From Chloroflexota bacterium (lineage in GTDB: Bacteria; Chloroflexota; UBA11872; VXOZ01), in NCBI GenBank assembly GCA_022824225.1, contig JAJEAH010000029.1, positions 1-32,022 of the forward strand: DNA of 32,022 nucleotides. Direction: 5' to 3'. The position numbers and the translations under genes were made by a program. Under the pieces are notes generated by a model, which ran no database searches, was not told the origin of the DNA, and saw only the letters and a program-made list of their open reading frames with translations. This document shows positions 1 through 7,064 of the stretch, piece after piece (within the stretch, counting starts at the first letter, position 1; every line of letters starts with the position of its first letter).

Positions 1-30
1 ATCCTGAGCCAGGATCAAACTCTCCATAAC
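1..30 (-). rRNA. rrs: 16S ribosomal RNA, 5' end only
   Basis: The reverse complement of positions 4-23 matches the universal 16S 5' motif AGAGTTTGATCCTGGCTCAG, which corresponds to E. coli positions 8-27. By that alignment the mature 5' end lies near position 30, and the gene runs leftward out of the window. A promoter and leader lie immediately upstream at 31-190. Only about 30 bases are present, so the sequence cannot be used for taxonomy. The exact mature end depends on processing and is estimated. Confidence 0.95.
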
Positions 31-160
31 AAAACGATTGCAAAAAGCAATTCCGCCTCGTCCCAGAACGTCACAGACCCCGCTCTCCAACGAAGAACAC
101 TCTTACCTTCATCACTCTTTACCTGTTAATGTGCCGCCTGCTAAAAAACAGGCAAAAGCC
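31..160 (-). other. 16S rRNA leader region with two small hairpins
   Basis: This is the stretch between the rRNA promoter and the mature 16S 5' end. On the transcribed strand it contains a hairpin GCCTG...CAGGC with a T-rich loop at 136-153, close to the expected start site, and ATTGC-TTTTT-GCAAT at 37-51 close to the mature end. Such leader stems usually take part in rRNA processing or antitermination; that role is inferred. No convincing boxA was seen. Confidence 0.5.
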
Positions 161-190
161 ATCTTACCATCTACGTGGGCAGCGAGTCAA
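161..190 (-). promoter_or_regulatory. Sigma70-type promoter for the rRNA operon
   Basis: On the minus strand a -35 box TTGACT (185-190) and a -10 box TAAGAT (161-166) are separated by 18 bp. Each hexamer differs from consensus at one position. It points toward the 16S gene and predicts a start near position 154, giving a leader of roughly 125 nt. No AT-rich UP element is visible upstream. Call is by motif match and position only. Confidence 0.6.
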
Positions 191-348
191 TAGACGCGAG
201 TGAGGAATTGGGCAGAATCGGACTTGGCCTGTGGGCAAGCGGATAGCCGCACCCAGCCACACCCGGAGCGACTTCTCGCCCTGTCATTGTCTCCTTCGAC
301 GAACTCAACGTACACTCCGCGACGTAGGATCTCGCGTTGGGGGCCGTC

Positions 349-376
349 TTAGATTCCTCGCTCCACTCGGAATGAC
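349..376. repeat. Single arm of the TGTCATTC palindromic repeat
   Basis: This segment reads AGATTCCTCGCTCCACTCGG followed by AATGACA. It matches the right arm of the 77-bp palindromes at 11754-11830 and 11980-12056 almost base for base. No matching left arm is visible nearby, so it looks like a solo or decayed copy. It is followed after about 60 bp by a tandem array of the same arm core. Confidence 0.6.
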
Positions 377-439
377 AGAGTGGTAAAGAGGATCAAGGTG
401 GTGCGCTCAACCGGCCGCACATGCAGCAGGGGATGAGTG

Positions 440-603
440 GCTCCACTCGGAATATCGAAGCTGCACGCGGAATGACACAAGTGGGTGCACGCGGAGTGAG
501 GAAGCTGCACTCGGGATGAGAATGCTGCACTCAGATTGGCAATGCTGCACTCGGATTGACACAGCCACACTCGCAATGACAAGACTGCACTTGGAATGAC
601 ATA
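440..603. repeat. Degenerate 20-bp tandem repeat array (core CTGCACTCGGAATGACA)
   Basis: About eight units resembling GCTGCACTCGGAATGACACA follow one another. Units starting at 504, 524, 544, 564 and 584 keep an exact 20-bp period; those at 440, 460 and 486 are spaced slightly differently. The unit core is the tip of the right arm of the palindromic repeat found at 349-376 and near 12 kb. This suggests that the array grew by tandem amplification of one arm of a mobile palindrome. No function is evident. Confidence 0.65.
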
Positions 604-1016
604 CATGCGGAATCGCACAGCCATCGAGTTTGGGGCTGCAAAATCCCGCGAGTGTATCACGCGACTATTGCCGCCGTGCCACTCCCCTTGCGAGTGCCTC
701 CCGCACTTCGCAATTGTGGGCCCCGGGGGCACTGGGGATGCGCCACCATCGGCTGGCGGCCGTGCAGTCTTGCCGCCGACGCACGCCCAGCGCCGGACCA
801 TCGTGCCCGGCGCAGCGCACGGGTTGCCCCCACAGGGAGCTTGCGAGGCAGGTGTATTGACCCATACGACCACGCAAGGCGCATGATACAATGGGCGCGC
901 ATCGAGCGGGCATCCGACAGAAATTGCGCCAAGGAGCCGTATTCGGCATTGCCGTGGCACATCTGGCGGTGATCGGCAGCTCGGTTACATTGCATCACGG
1001 GGAGTTGGTCGTCACA

Positions 1017-1964
1017 TTGAGGGTTTTGGTTGCGGGCGGCGCCGGCTTCATCGGCTCCCATCTCTGCGATTACTTAGTCGCCGAGGGGAACGAAGTCGTG
1101 GCCGTAGACAACTATATTACGGGCCGGGCGCAGAATGTCGCGCACCTGGCCGGGCACGAGCGGTTCACGTTGCGAGAGCACGACGTCACGCAACCGTTTG
1201 CCTGGCGCGGCGACGCAGTCTTTCACCTGGCAAGCCCCGCCAGTCCGGAGGGCTACCTGCGCCACCCATTTGAGACTCTCTGGGTAAACGCTGCCGGCAC
1301 CGACGTCCTCTTGGACTTGGCGCGAGAAAGCAACGCGAAGTTCCTGTTTGCGTCTACTTCCGAAGTATACGGCGATCCCTTGGTGCACCCGCAAACGGAG
1401 GCCTATTGGGGCAACGTAAACCCGGTGGGTGTGCGGGCGTGCTATGACGAGGGCAAACGCTTCGGCGAAGCCTTGACGATGGAATACGTGCGGCAATACG
1501 ACGTGGACGCCCGCATCATTCGCATCTTCAACACTTACGGCCCGCGCAATGACCCCGGCGATGGCCGCGTGGTGCCGAACTTCATTGCGCAGGCGCTGTC
1601 GGGGCAACCCATTACCATCTACGGCGACGGTTCCCAGACCCGCTCGTTCTGCTACGTCAGAGACCTCGTACGCGGCATGGCGGCGGCCATGTTTACGCCC
1701 GGCACCCAGGGTGAAGTCCTCAATCTAGGGAATCCTGACGAACGCTCCATACGCGATTTTGCCGCAACTATCATGCGTCTCACGGGGGCCGAGGCGCCCA
1801 TCGTGCACCGGCCGCTCCCGGCTGATGACCCTAAACGGCGGCGTCCCGACATCACGAAGGCGCAAGAACGGTTGGGGTGGCGGCCCACGGTCTCACTGGA
1901 AGAGGGGCTGGGCGAGACGATCGCGTACTTCAGACAAGAGCTTGGTAAGCAGACTCTTCCCTGA
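1017..1964 (+). CDS. UDP-glucuronate decarboxylase-type NAD-dependent epimerase/dehydratase
   Basis: A short-chain extended dehydrogenase of about 315 residues. Enzymes of the UXS type convert UDP-glucuronate to UDP-xylose in the cytosol with bound NAD, feeding surface polysaccharide synthesis. Visible features are the N-terminal nucleotide-binding motif GGAGFIG (residues 7-13), the HLASPASP stretch, STSE (about 113-116), and the catalytic Y143-x3-K147 in CYDEGKR. IFNTYGPR, DGRVVPNFI and GDGSQTRSF follow; this combination is characteristic of UXS rather than GalE. The open frame extends upstream to 891, but TTG at 1017 is preferred because homology begins there and GGGGAG lies 12 bp upstream. 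It stands alone on the plus strand. A related dTDP- or UDP-sugar 4,6-dehydratase is less likely. Confidence 0.85.
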   Translation: MRVLVAGGAGFIGSHLCDYLVAEGNEVVAVDNYITGRAQNVAHLAGHERFTLREHDVTQPFAWRGDAVFHLASPASPEGYLRHPFETLWVNAAGTDVLLDLARESNAKFLFASTSEVYGDPLVHPQTEAYWGNVNPVGVRACYDEGKRFGEALTMEYVRQYDVDARIIRIFNTYGPRNDPGDGRVVPNFIAQALSGQPITIYGDGSQTRSFCYVRDLVRGMAAAMFTPGTQGEVLNLGNPDERSIRDFAATIMRLTGAEAPIVHRPLPADDPKRRRPDITKAQERLGWRPTVSLEEGLGETIAYFRQELGKQTLP

Positions 1965-2280
1965 TCCCGGCTTGTGGACTGAAATAGAGTTTCGCAGTCA
2001 TGTTCGCTGGCTGCGCCTTATTTGCTGTGAGCTTTCGTGTTCCTTCCGCGAGAGACGTGCGCCTCGTGCACGCACGGCCCTGCGGGCTACCTTCGGGATT
2101 CTCGTTAGCGGGCGCTTAGATTGGGCGGAACCTGCTGGACGAAACGTGCCGGCGTAATTGTATGCCGCGACCGGAAGCTACCCGATGCGCGCGTGTGCTG
2201 CCTGGGCGCGGTGCTTTGCATCTCGGTGACGGAATGACTATGCTGGTTGGGGGAAAGTAGCACGTAAAGGAGAGTGGTAG
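1965..2280. other. Spacer between UXS-like and FAH-family genes
   Basis: 316 bp without a supported gene. An open frame on the plus strand runs across it only as a continuation of an alternative frame of the upstream gene. GC-rich inverted segments occur around 2040-2120 but none is followed by a T-run. The right end holds a plausible promoter for the next gene. No tRNA was seen. Confidence 0.5.
2216..2244 (+). promoter_or_regulatory. Candidate promoter for the FAH-family gene
   Basis: TTGCAT (2216-2221) and TATGCT (2239-2244) are separated by 17 bp, a good spacing for a housekeeping sigma factor. The predicted start near 2251 leaves a short leader before the AAAGGAG ribosome binding site at 2266-2272. 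Motif match only. Confidence 0.4.
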
Positions 2281-3042
2281 GTGAAATTCGTTCGCTACCA
2301 GGAAGGCTCGCGCGCGGCCTGGGGAATCGTCGAAGGTGACAGCGTCACACCGGTTAACGGCGATCCGATCACGGGTTGGACGAGGACCAATCGGACGCTC
2401 GCGCCGTGGGACCTGCACGTTCTTCCGCCTGCAACGCCATCGAAGGTTATTTGCGTCGGCCTCAACTATAAGCTCCACGCCGAAGAGAGCGGGATGGAGA
2501 TTCCCAAGGAGCCGATGCTGTTTCTCAAGCCGCCAACGGCCGTTATCGGCCACGAGGAGGACGTGGTCTATTCGCACCTGACGTCACGGCTTGACTACGA
2601 GTGTGAATTGGCCATCATCATCGGGCAGACGGCGCATCGCGTCTCGGTGGAAGACGCGTTGAGCGTTGTGGCCGGCTATTCCTGCGCAAACGATGTCAGC
2701 GCGCGTGACCTGCAAAGTCAGGATGGACAGTGGGCCCGCGCCAAGGGGATGAACACGTTCTGCCCCCTGGGGCCGGTGCTCGTGAACGAAATCGACCCGG
2801 TGGGACTGCGCATTCAGACCAAACTCAACGGCGAAACCAAGCAGGACAGCAACACCGCCGATATGGTGTTCAAGCCCGACTTCATCGTGCACTACGTTTC
2901 GCAGGCGTTCACGCTGCTGCCGGGCGACGTGATCATTACCGGCACGCCGAGTGGCATCGGCCCGATGCAGGTCGGCGATCGCGTGGAAGTGCTCATCGAT
3001 AACATCGGCACGCTTGCCAACCCCATCGTGGCGCCGGACTAG
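2281..3042 (+). CDS. Fumarylacetoacetate hydrolase (FAH) family protein
   Basis: 253 residues, the length of single-domain FAH-family hydrolases and isomerases that cleave or isomerise 2-oxo or beta-diketo acids in aromatic and sugar-acid catabolism. The metal site is intact: E107 and E109 in DYECEL and D138 in NDVSARD. Also visible are VGLNYKLHAEE (about 59-69), RAKGMNTFCPLGP (about 153-165) and the C-terminal GDVIITGTPSGIG signature. The GTG start at 2281 is fixed by AAAGGAG about 8 bp upstream. The exact substrate cannot be deduced; 5-carboxymethyl-2-hydroxymuconate isomerase, oxaloacetate decarboxylase and 2-keto-3-deoxy-sugar-acid hydrolase activities all occur in the family. It has no operon partner here and is followed by a repeat array. 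Confidence 0.88.
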   Translation: MKFVRYQEGSRAAWGIVEGDSVTPVNGDPITGWTRTNRTLAPWDLHVLPPATPSKVICVGLNYKLHAEESGMEIPKEPMLFLKPPTAVIGHEEDVVYSHLTSRLDYECELAIIIGQTAHRVSVEDALSVVAGYSCANDVSARDLQSQDGQWARAKGMNTFCPLGPVLVNEIDPVGLRIQTKLNGETKQDSNTADMVFKPDFIVHYVSQAFTLLPGDVIITGTPSGIGPMQVGDRVEVLIDNIGTLANPIVAPD

Positions 3043-3596
3043 GCCTCGCGCTCCGCACACAGGAGAGAACGCCGTTCGCGCTGAGCTCCGCCGCAGCGCC
3101 GCTGCGTAGCCCATGGCGCAAATGGGGACTTACCGTTCGCGCTGAGCTCAGTCGAAGCGCAACCGCTAGGCCCTGTGGAACAACAACCGCCGTTCGCGCT
3201 GCGCCTAGTCGAAGCGCTACCGCTAGTCCCCACTAGAATAGGATCCGCCGTTCGCGCTGAGCCTAGTCGAAGCGCCGCTACGGAACCCATGGCGCAAATG
3301 GGGAGTTACCGTTCGCGCTGAGCTCAGTCGAAGCGCTACCGCAAGGGCAAAGAAGAAAAAGGGGAACCGCCGTTCGCGCTGAGCCTAGTCAAAGCGCTAC
3401 CGCTCTAGGCTGCGATACCAGCAGCAGTCGTATTGCGCCGGTGCACAATTCTCGGCCCGGGCCTCGCAACTGCCATGGATTCCTGCTGAGGACAAAGGCG
3501 CGTACCCCGATATGTTCCGCCCTACTGAGACCACTGTCGACCATGCCGCCGCGGCGCAGACTGCGGCGGCGTTAGTCTTTCCGCAGCCCGCCGTCG
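3043..3596. other. Repeat-rich spacer between convergent genes
   Basis: 554 bp between the FAH-family gene and the convergent sfsA. The first 360 bp hold six copies of a palindromic repeat (3073-3403). The remaining part (3404-3596) has no gene I can support. It contains a GC-rich inverted repeat (CGCCGC...GCGGCG, about 3547-3571), which could sit downstream of sfsA on the minus strand but lacks a T-run. Open frames across this area are not convincing. Confidence 0.5.
3073..3403. repeat. Six regularly spaced copies of a palindromic repeat (not CRISPR)
   Basis: Copies begin at about 3073, 3134, 3191, 3249, 3310 and 3371, so the period is 57-61 bp. Each copy is about 30 bp and reads approximately CGTTCGCGCTGAGCTCAGTC then GAAGCGCTACCG. 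The centre of the best copies, CTGAGCTCAG, is a perfect palindrome flanked by GCG and CGAAGCGC, so each copy could fold into a hairpin. The copies differ at several positions, and the intervening DNA is partly repeated: the same 19 bp occurs at 3110-3128 and 3286-3304. This suggests growth by duplication of larger blocks. No cas gene is nearby. Confidence 0.75.
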
Positions 3597-4295
3597 CTAA
3601 TCGACGACGACCGGAATGCGCCGGTCCAGTGTAATCTCCGCAGGCGACACCACGCATGTATATGCCAACAACTCTACCCCACAATCGTGAGCCTTGCGCA
3701 AGGCTGCGGCGAATTCCGGGTCGGTCCGTTGATTGGCGGCAACGCTGTGGGCATCGGCGCGCTGGACGACGAAGCAGACGACGGCCTGCGCGCCGCACTC
3801 TCGCACCCGCATAAGTTCGCAGAGGTGGCGGCGGCCTCGGGCCGTCGGCGCGTCGGGAAAGAGCGCGTGTCCCGCCTCCACCAATGTGACGGACTTCGTT
3901 TCCAGCCAGCACTGACCGGTCTCCCCGCTCAGCAGGAAGTCAAGGCGGCTTGCGCCAATCTTCCGCTCTTGTTCCCAGGAAGCATATTGGCTGAATTCCG
4001 GCAGCGCCCCCTGATCTAGGGCCTCGCGCACAAGTTGGTTCGGCAGCCGGGTATCGAGCGAGACCAACTCCTGCCCTTGCGCTACGAGCCAGAGCTGGTA
4101 GCCTGTCTTGCGGTGCTGGCCGGGCTTGGGTTCCAGCCAAACACGGGCGCCGGGCCGCAGGAGTTCCCGCAGGCGGCCGGGATCGGGCAGATGTGCGCGG
4201 ATGGGAGCGCCGGCGCCGGGAATCCGCACGAGACAGGTAAAGCGGTTGGGACGAGCGACGAAGCGCCCGTGGACAAGAGGGTGCGGGAGTTTCAA
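3597..4295 (-). CDS. sfsA: SfsA family DNA/RNA nuclease-like protein
   Basis: 232 residues, the usual SfsA length. SfsA has an N-terminal OB-fold and a PD-(D/E)xK nuclease-like domain; the E. coli protein was named for sugar fermentation stimulation and binds DNA, and its cellular role is still unsettled. The signature HLPDPGRLRELL is at 35-46. The nuclease-like motif is visible as D119 (ASRLDFLL) with E132 and K134 (WLETKSVTLVE), followed by FPDAPTARGRRHL. The TTG start at 4295 overlaps the stop of the preceding ADP-ribosylglycohydrolase-like gene by 4 bp (TTGA). There is no good Shine-Dalgarno sequence, so translational coupling is likely. It is the last gene of the minus-strand run. Confidence 0.9.
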   Translation of the reverse strand: MKLPHPLVHGRFVARPNRFTCLVRIPGAGAPIRAHLPDPGRLRELLRPGARVWLEPKPGQHRKTGYQLWLVAQGQELVSLDTRLPNQLVREALDQGALPEFSQYASWEQERKIGASRLDFLLSGETGQCWLETKSVTLVEAGHALFPDAPTARGRRHLCELMRVRECGAQAVVCFVVQRADAHSVAANQRTDPEFAAALRKAHDCGVELLAYTCVVSPAEITLDRRIPVVVD

Positions 4296-5203
4296 GAATC
4301 AGATTCGGCGAGCGCGCAGATCCGGTCGGCTAGCTCGACAAACGCGTCAACGTCTTCCAGGCGTTGCCACCACCGGTCGGGTATGTGGGAAAGGCCGTAG
4401 GCCGCGCCGGCCAACGCGCCGCAGACTGCCCCCGTGGCGCGGCTCGCGCCGCCCAAGTTCACGGCCTCGACCAGCGCTGATTCCGCGGACTCCGTGCGCA
4501 ACAGGCAGACGATGGCGGCTTCCAGGGCGTTGAATGCCAGCGTGGACGAATGGATGTAGGCAGTCGCTTCGAGCTGCGACAGGCGCTCCAAGACCGGCAT
4601 GGGCGCATCGTAGTCTTCCAAGTGGTCGATGATAAGTTTGAGGGATTCCTCGATGTTGTTGCCGGCGATCAACGCGGCAATGACGAGATTCAGCGTAACG
4701 GCCGCCCAACTCCACACGCGGTCGTAGTGTGTGAGCCGCGCGCTGCTATAGGTGGCGGCGATGTTGTGTTCAGGGTTGCCAGCGAACATGAGGCCCAGCG
4801 GCGCACAGCGGCCAACCACGTGGATGCCGGTTGTCTTGCCGCCGGACTCCCAAAACGTCAACGACGAGGCGTGTTCCCACATCATGCCGGTCGCGACTTT
4901 CGCGAGCGCGCGGTTGGTGACGTCTTGCGAGAGGACGCCTTGTGAACTGAACGACCACGCGACGAGGCGTTGCAGCGCATCTTCCGGATCGTACTCGCCG
5001 CACGCTACCAGACTCTCCGCCAAACACCGCGCCTGATTGGCGATCTCGCCGGCCCGAATGGGATCTGGCCCCCGCACGTCGCGCAGAACGCCGTAGCGAG
5101 CGCGAATGTCCCCGCGCTGCATATTCTCCGTGGCCGCGCCGAGACACTCGCCGACGGCAAGCCCCGCCAGTGTGCCTCGGTAGCGGTCGAGTTGCTCAAG
5201 CAT
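4292..5203 (-). CDS. ADP-ribosylglycohydrolase-fold protein, apparently inactive
   Basis: 303 residues with the all-helical ADP-ribosylglycohydrolase (ARH/DraG) fold. Family members remove ADP-ribose from proteins using two metal ions held by conserved acidic residues. The scaffold is clear: LAVGECLGAATE (15-26) sits where GDALGA..E is usual, GEIANQARCLAESL (52-65) where TDDT..A..L..SL is usual, ARLTHYDR (155-162), and NLGGASRATGAV...LAGAAYG (249-270) where GGDTDT is usual. In all three motifs the metal-binding Asp residues are replaced (D19 to E, DD to NQ, GGDTD to GGASR). Hydrolase activity is therefore doubtful; a binding or structural role is possible. No strong Shine-Dalgarno sequence precedes the ATG at 5203. 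It follows the archaemetzincin-like gene by 59 bp and overlaps sfsA. Confidence 0.8.
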   Translation of the reverse strand: MLEQLDRYRGTLAGLAVGECLGAATENMQRGDIRARYGVLRDVRGPDPIRAGEIANQARCLAESLVACGEYDPEDALQRLVAWSFSSQGVLSQDVTNRALAKVATGMMWEHASSLTFWESGGKTTGIHVVGRCAPLGLMFAGNPEHNIAATYSSARLTHYDRVWSWAAVTLNLVIAALIAGNNIEESLKLIIDHLEDYDAPMPVLERLSQLEATAYIHSSTLAFNALEAAIVCLLRTESAESALVEAVNLGGASRATGAVCGALAGAAYGLSHIPDRWWQRLEDVDAFVELADRICALAESDS

Positions 5204-5262
5204 TTGTGTGTATTCTCAGGTGTAGTCTCTTGAGACGGTGAAAACTGACCGGCACATCAAGT

Positions 5263-5994
5263 CTAATTTACGGAGAAGTGCAAGCTGAATACGACCGAAC
5301 GCAACTCGTGCCGGCACTTCGAGCACAACGCCAGACCTGGATTTGCCGCGGCGGCAACCGACATCAAGTCATCGATGGACTGGGCCTCATACATGGTGCA
5401 CTTCGCGTCGCAAGGGCGCGCCCGATCGCCGGATGCCGTTCCCGGCGCATGTGCTGACAGATCGGCAGGTGGCAGTCGTTCGGGCAAGCCGACCAGGTGG
5501 CCGAAATTGTGCATTACCAAGCTGCGCAAGCACTTGAGGCGCAACTCACGGTCGGCGATATGACCCAGGTGGCGGACGGAAATCGCGGTGATGAGTTGGG
5601 GCTCGGTGCACGCGAATACCGAAGGGCAGGCGCCGTTTGATTCCTGGGTGTCGTTGCAGAGATCTGTATGCAGGAGGGCGAGCACGAGATGCGGTTCCGC
5701 ATGTTGCCACGGCTCGTAGCGTACGATCTCGAACAGCGTCGCCGCAGAGACTTGCCCCGTTTCCTGGTCCAAGCTTGATTCCCAGTACCAGCGAAATGAA
5801 TGATACGCATCCCAGCCAGCCTTGTCGTTCAGTACCCAGTTGCCGTACGGTCGCAGCAGAATGGGCGCAAGACCGATGTTTTGCTCCAACGCGACGCCTT
5901 GCAGAAACCGCAGGAACTCACGCATCGCGCTGATGGTCTCCTTGGCGTCCGCTTCGCTGACGCCCTCCGACCACACGATGGAAATCGGCTTCAT
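5263..5994 (-). CDS. Archaemetzincin-like (peptidase M54-like) protein, catalytic site altered
   Basis: 243 residues. The C-terminal half resembles archaemetzincins, which have HExxHxxGxxH followed by four structural zinc cysteines and a Met-turn. Here H162-N-F-G-H166-LVG is seen, then C195-x3-C199-x-M201 and C224-x2-C227. The catalytic Glu is Asn163 and the third zinc ligand position is Glu172 rather than His, with a longer insertion before the cysteines. The structural C4 site is kept while the catalytic site appears lost. The N-terminal half (about 1-110) is unfamiliar. The open frame extends upstream to 6201, but ATG at 5994 lies 2 bp after the stop of the DUF4432 gene and begins plausible protein (MKPISIVWSEG). 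Family assignment rests on motif order only. Confidence 0.6.
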   Translation of the reverse strand: MKPISIVWSEGVSEADAKETISAMREFLRFLQGVALEQNIGLAPILLRPYGNWVLNDKAGWDAYHSFRWYWESSLDQETGQVSAATLFEIVRYEPWQHAEPHLVLALLHTDLCNDTQESNGACPSVFACTEPQLITAISVRHLGHIADRELRLKCLRSLVMHNFGHLVGLPERLPPADLSAHAPGTASGDRARPCDAKCTMYEAQSIDDLMSVAAAANPGLALCSKCRHELRSVVFSLHFSVN

Positions 5995-5996
5995 GT

Positions 5997-7064
5997 CTAC
6001 GCATTCTGTGCCAGAGAGTCGATTGCGCGGGCGCCGTCCGCCACGCCGAACTCCAGATGAAACGTCTGCGTCTCCCCCGGAGCCAGAAAGCGCAACCGGC
6101 CTTCGCTGCGCTCGACGGCGCGCCCCAGCGGCAGGCAATTGCCCGGCTCCAAGCCAACGACGTATTCGTCGCTGTTCATCATCTTCCACTCCGTGAAGCA
6201 AGGGAGTTCCAGCGGGTCATAGCGGACGTAGAGGCCGATGCCGTCTCCCAGGCGCGGGTTGACGATGGCAGCCTGCACGCGGCCGTCAGCCCCCGGCTTC
6301 ATTGCATGGAAATAGACCCGCTCGGCGTAGGTGGGGTCGGGATCTTCGAAGGAGTCGTAGCTCTCGCAACCCTCCCGGGCCGCGTCATCTCGCGGCGTCA
6401 CGTTTTCCGTAGGCAGCACGAGGCGCGCATCGGGATGAACCAAGGGAAAACCGACATTTACATGGTAGAGCAGCATGAATGGGCTTGGGTTGCGCCCAAT
6501 GTTCTCCACGCTGTCTTCGACGTAAAACCGCGCTTCGCCGAGTCGCGCCCAAATGCAGCGCGTGAGCGCCAGGGTGTCGCCAAAGACTGTGCTCTCCGTC
6601 ATCTTGCCTTGCACGCGCATCACGTACTCGTCGCCTTGCCATTCATTGTCCACCAGGACATTGCGCGCGGCGGTATAGGAGATGCGGCCGTGTATGCCGA
6701 GGTCCTCGTCACCGTCGGGACCGGGAGCACCCAGGTACGTGAGCCCGCAGGTGGTGATGAGACCGCCAAAGAAACCGCGCAACCAGCCCACGCCCGGCGC
6801 CTCGAAATACGCACTGTGCACGTCGCCGGTGCGGGACCGCCAGGCGAGAGGGATGCCCTTGTACTCCGCGTGCGTAATGTCCAGCCCGCGCGTTGGCGAA
6901 ATCCACAGATTGAGCCCCGTACCCGTGCGCATTTCGGCGGCCAGCATGGCGTCTTCCGGGCCCTCCTCCCAGCGCAAGCGACGCGCGCCGCCCAGTTGGT
7001 CCATGTTGCCAACGCGGCTGAGGAGTTCGTCTCGCGTATAGGTTGTATCCCAGAGGGTTGGCAT
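5997..7064 (-). CDS. DUF4432 family, aldose 1-epimerase-like protein
   Basis: 355 residues of the galactose mutarotase-like beta-sandwich superfamily, DUF4432 branch. Features are GTGLNLWISPTRGLDI (about 48-63), which resembles the conserved N-terminal region of the branch, GFFGGLITTCGLTYLGAP, GIHGRISYT, LLYHVNVGFPL and VVGLEPGNCLPLGR near the C-terminus. Members are thought to bind or isomerise sugars or sugar acids, but the substrate of this branch is generally unknown. The ATG at 7064 directly follows the TGA of the YraN-family gene, so the two are very likely cotranscribed and coupled. The archaemetzincin-like gene starts 2 bp after its stop. Cytosolic; no signal peptide is visible. Confidence 0.8.
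   Translation of the reverse strand: MPTLWDTTYTRDELLSRVGNMDQLGGARRLRWEEGPEDAMLAAEMRTGTGLNLWISPTRGLDITHAEYKGIPLAWRSRTGDVHSAYFEAPGVGWLRGFFGGLITTCGLTYLGAPGPDGDEDLGIHGRISYTAARNVLVDNEWQGDEYVMRVQGKMTESTVFGDTLALTRCIWARLGEARFYVEDSVENIGRNPSPFMLLYHVNVGFPLVHPDARLVLPTENVTPRDDAAREGCESYDSFEDPDPTYAERVYFHAMKPGADGRVQAAIVNPRLGDGIGLYVRYDPLELPCFTEWKMMNSDEYVVGLEPGNCLPLGRAVERSEGRLRFLAPGETQTFHLEFGVADGARAIDSLAQNA

Larger units (their letters stand above)
191..1016. other. Long non-coding spacer between 16S and the UXS-like gene
   Basis: About 800 bp with no supported gene. Several open frames cross 349-1061 on both strands, but they overlap one another, carry no recognisable domain and run through tandem repeats. 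The left part holds a palindrome arm (349-376) and the 20-bp repeat array (440-603). The right part (about 620-890) is GC-rich and otherwise featureless. No clear promoter for the downstream gene was found; TTGACC at 857-862 has no well-spaced -10 box. Confidence 0.6.

Noticed and set aside
857-892. TTGACC and TACAAT as a promoter for the UXS-like gene
   Set aside because: The hexamers are 24 bp apart, and the alternative CATGAT at 19 bp is a poor match.
349-1061. Several open frames of 76-203 residues on both strands in the rRNA-UXS spacer
   Set aside because: They overlap each other in many frames, run through tandem repeats and lack ribosome binding sites and domains.
3073-3403. Possible CRISPR array, because of regular 30-bp repeats with about 30-bp spacers
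   Set aside because: The repeats differ from copy to copy, spacer DNA is shared between positions 176 bp apart, and no cas gene is in the window. A palindromic intergenic repeat explains it better.
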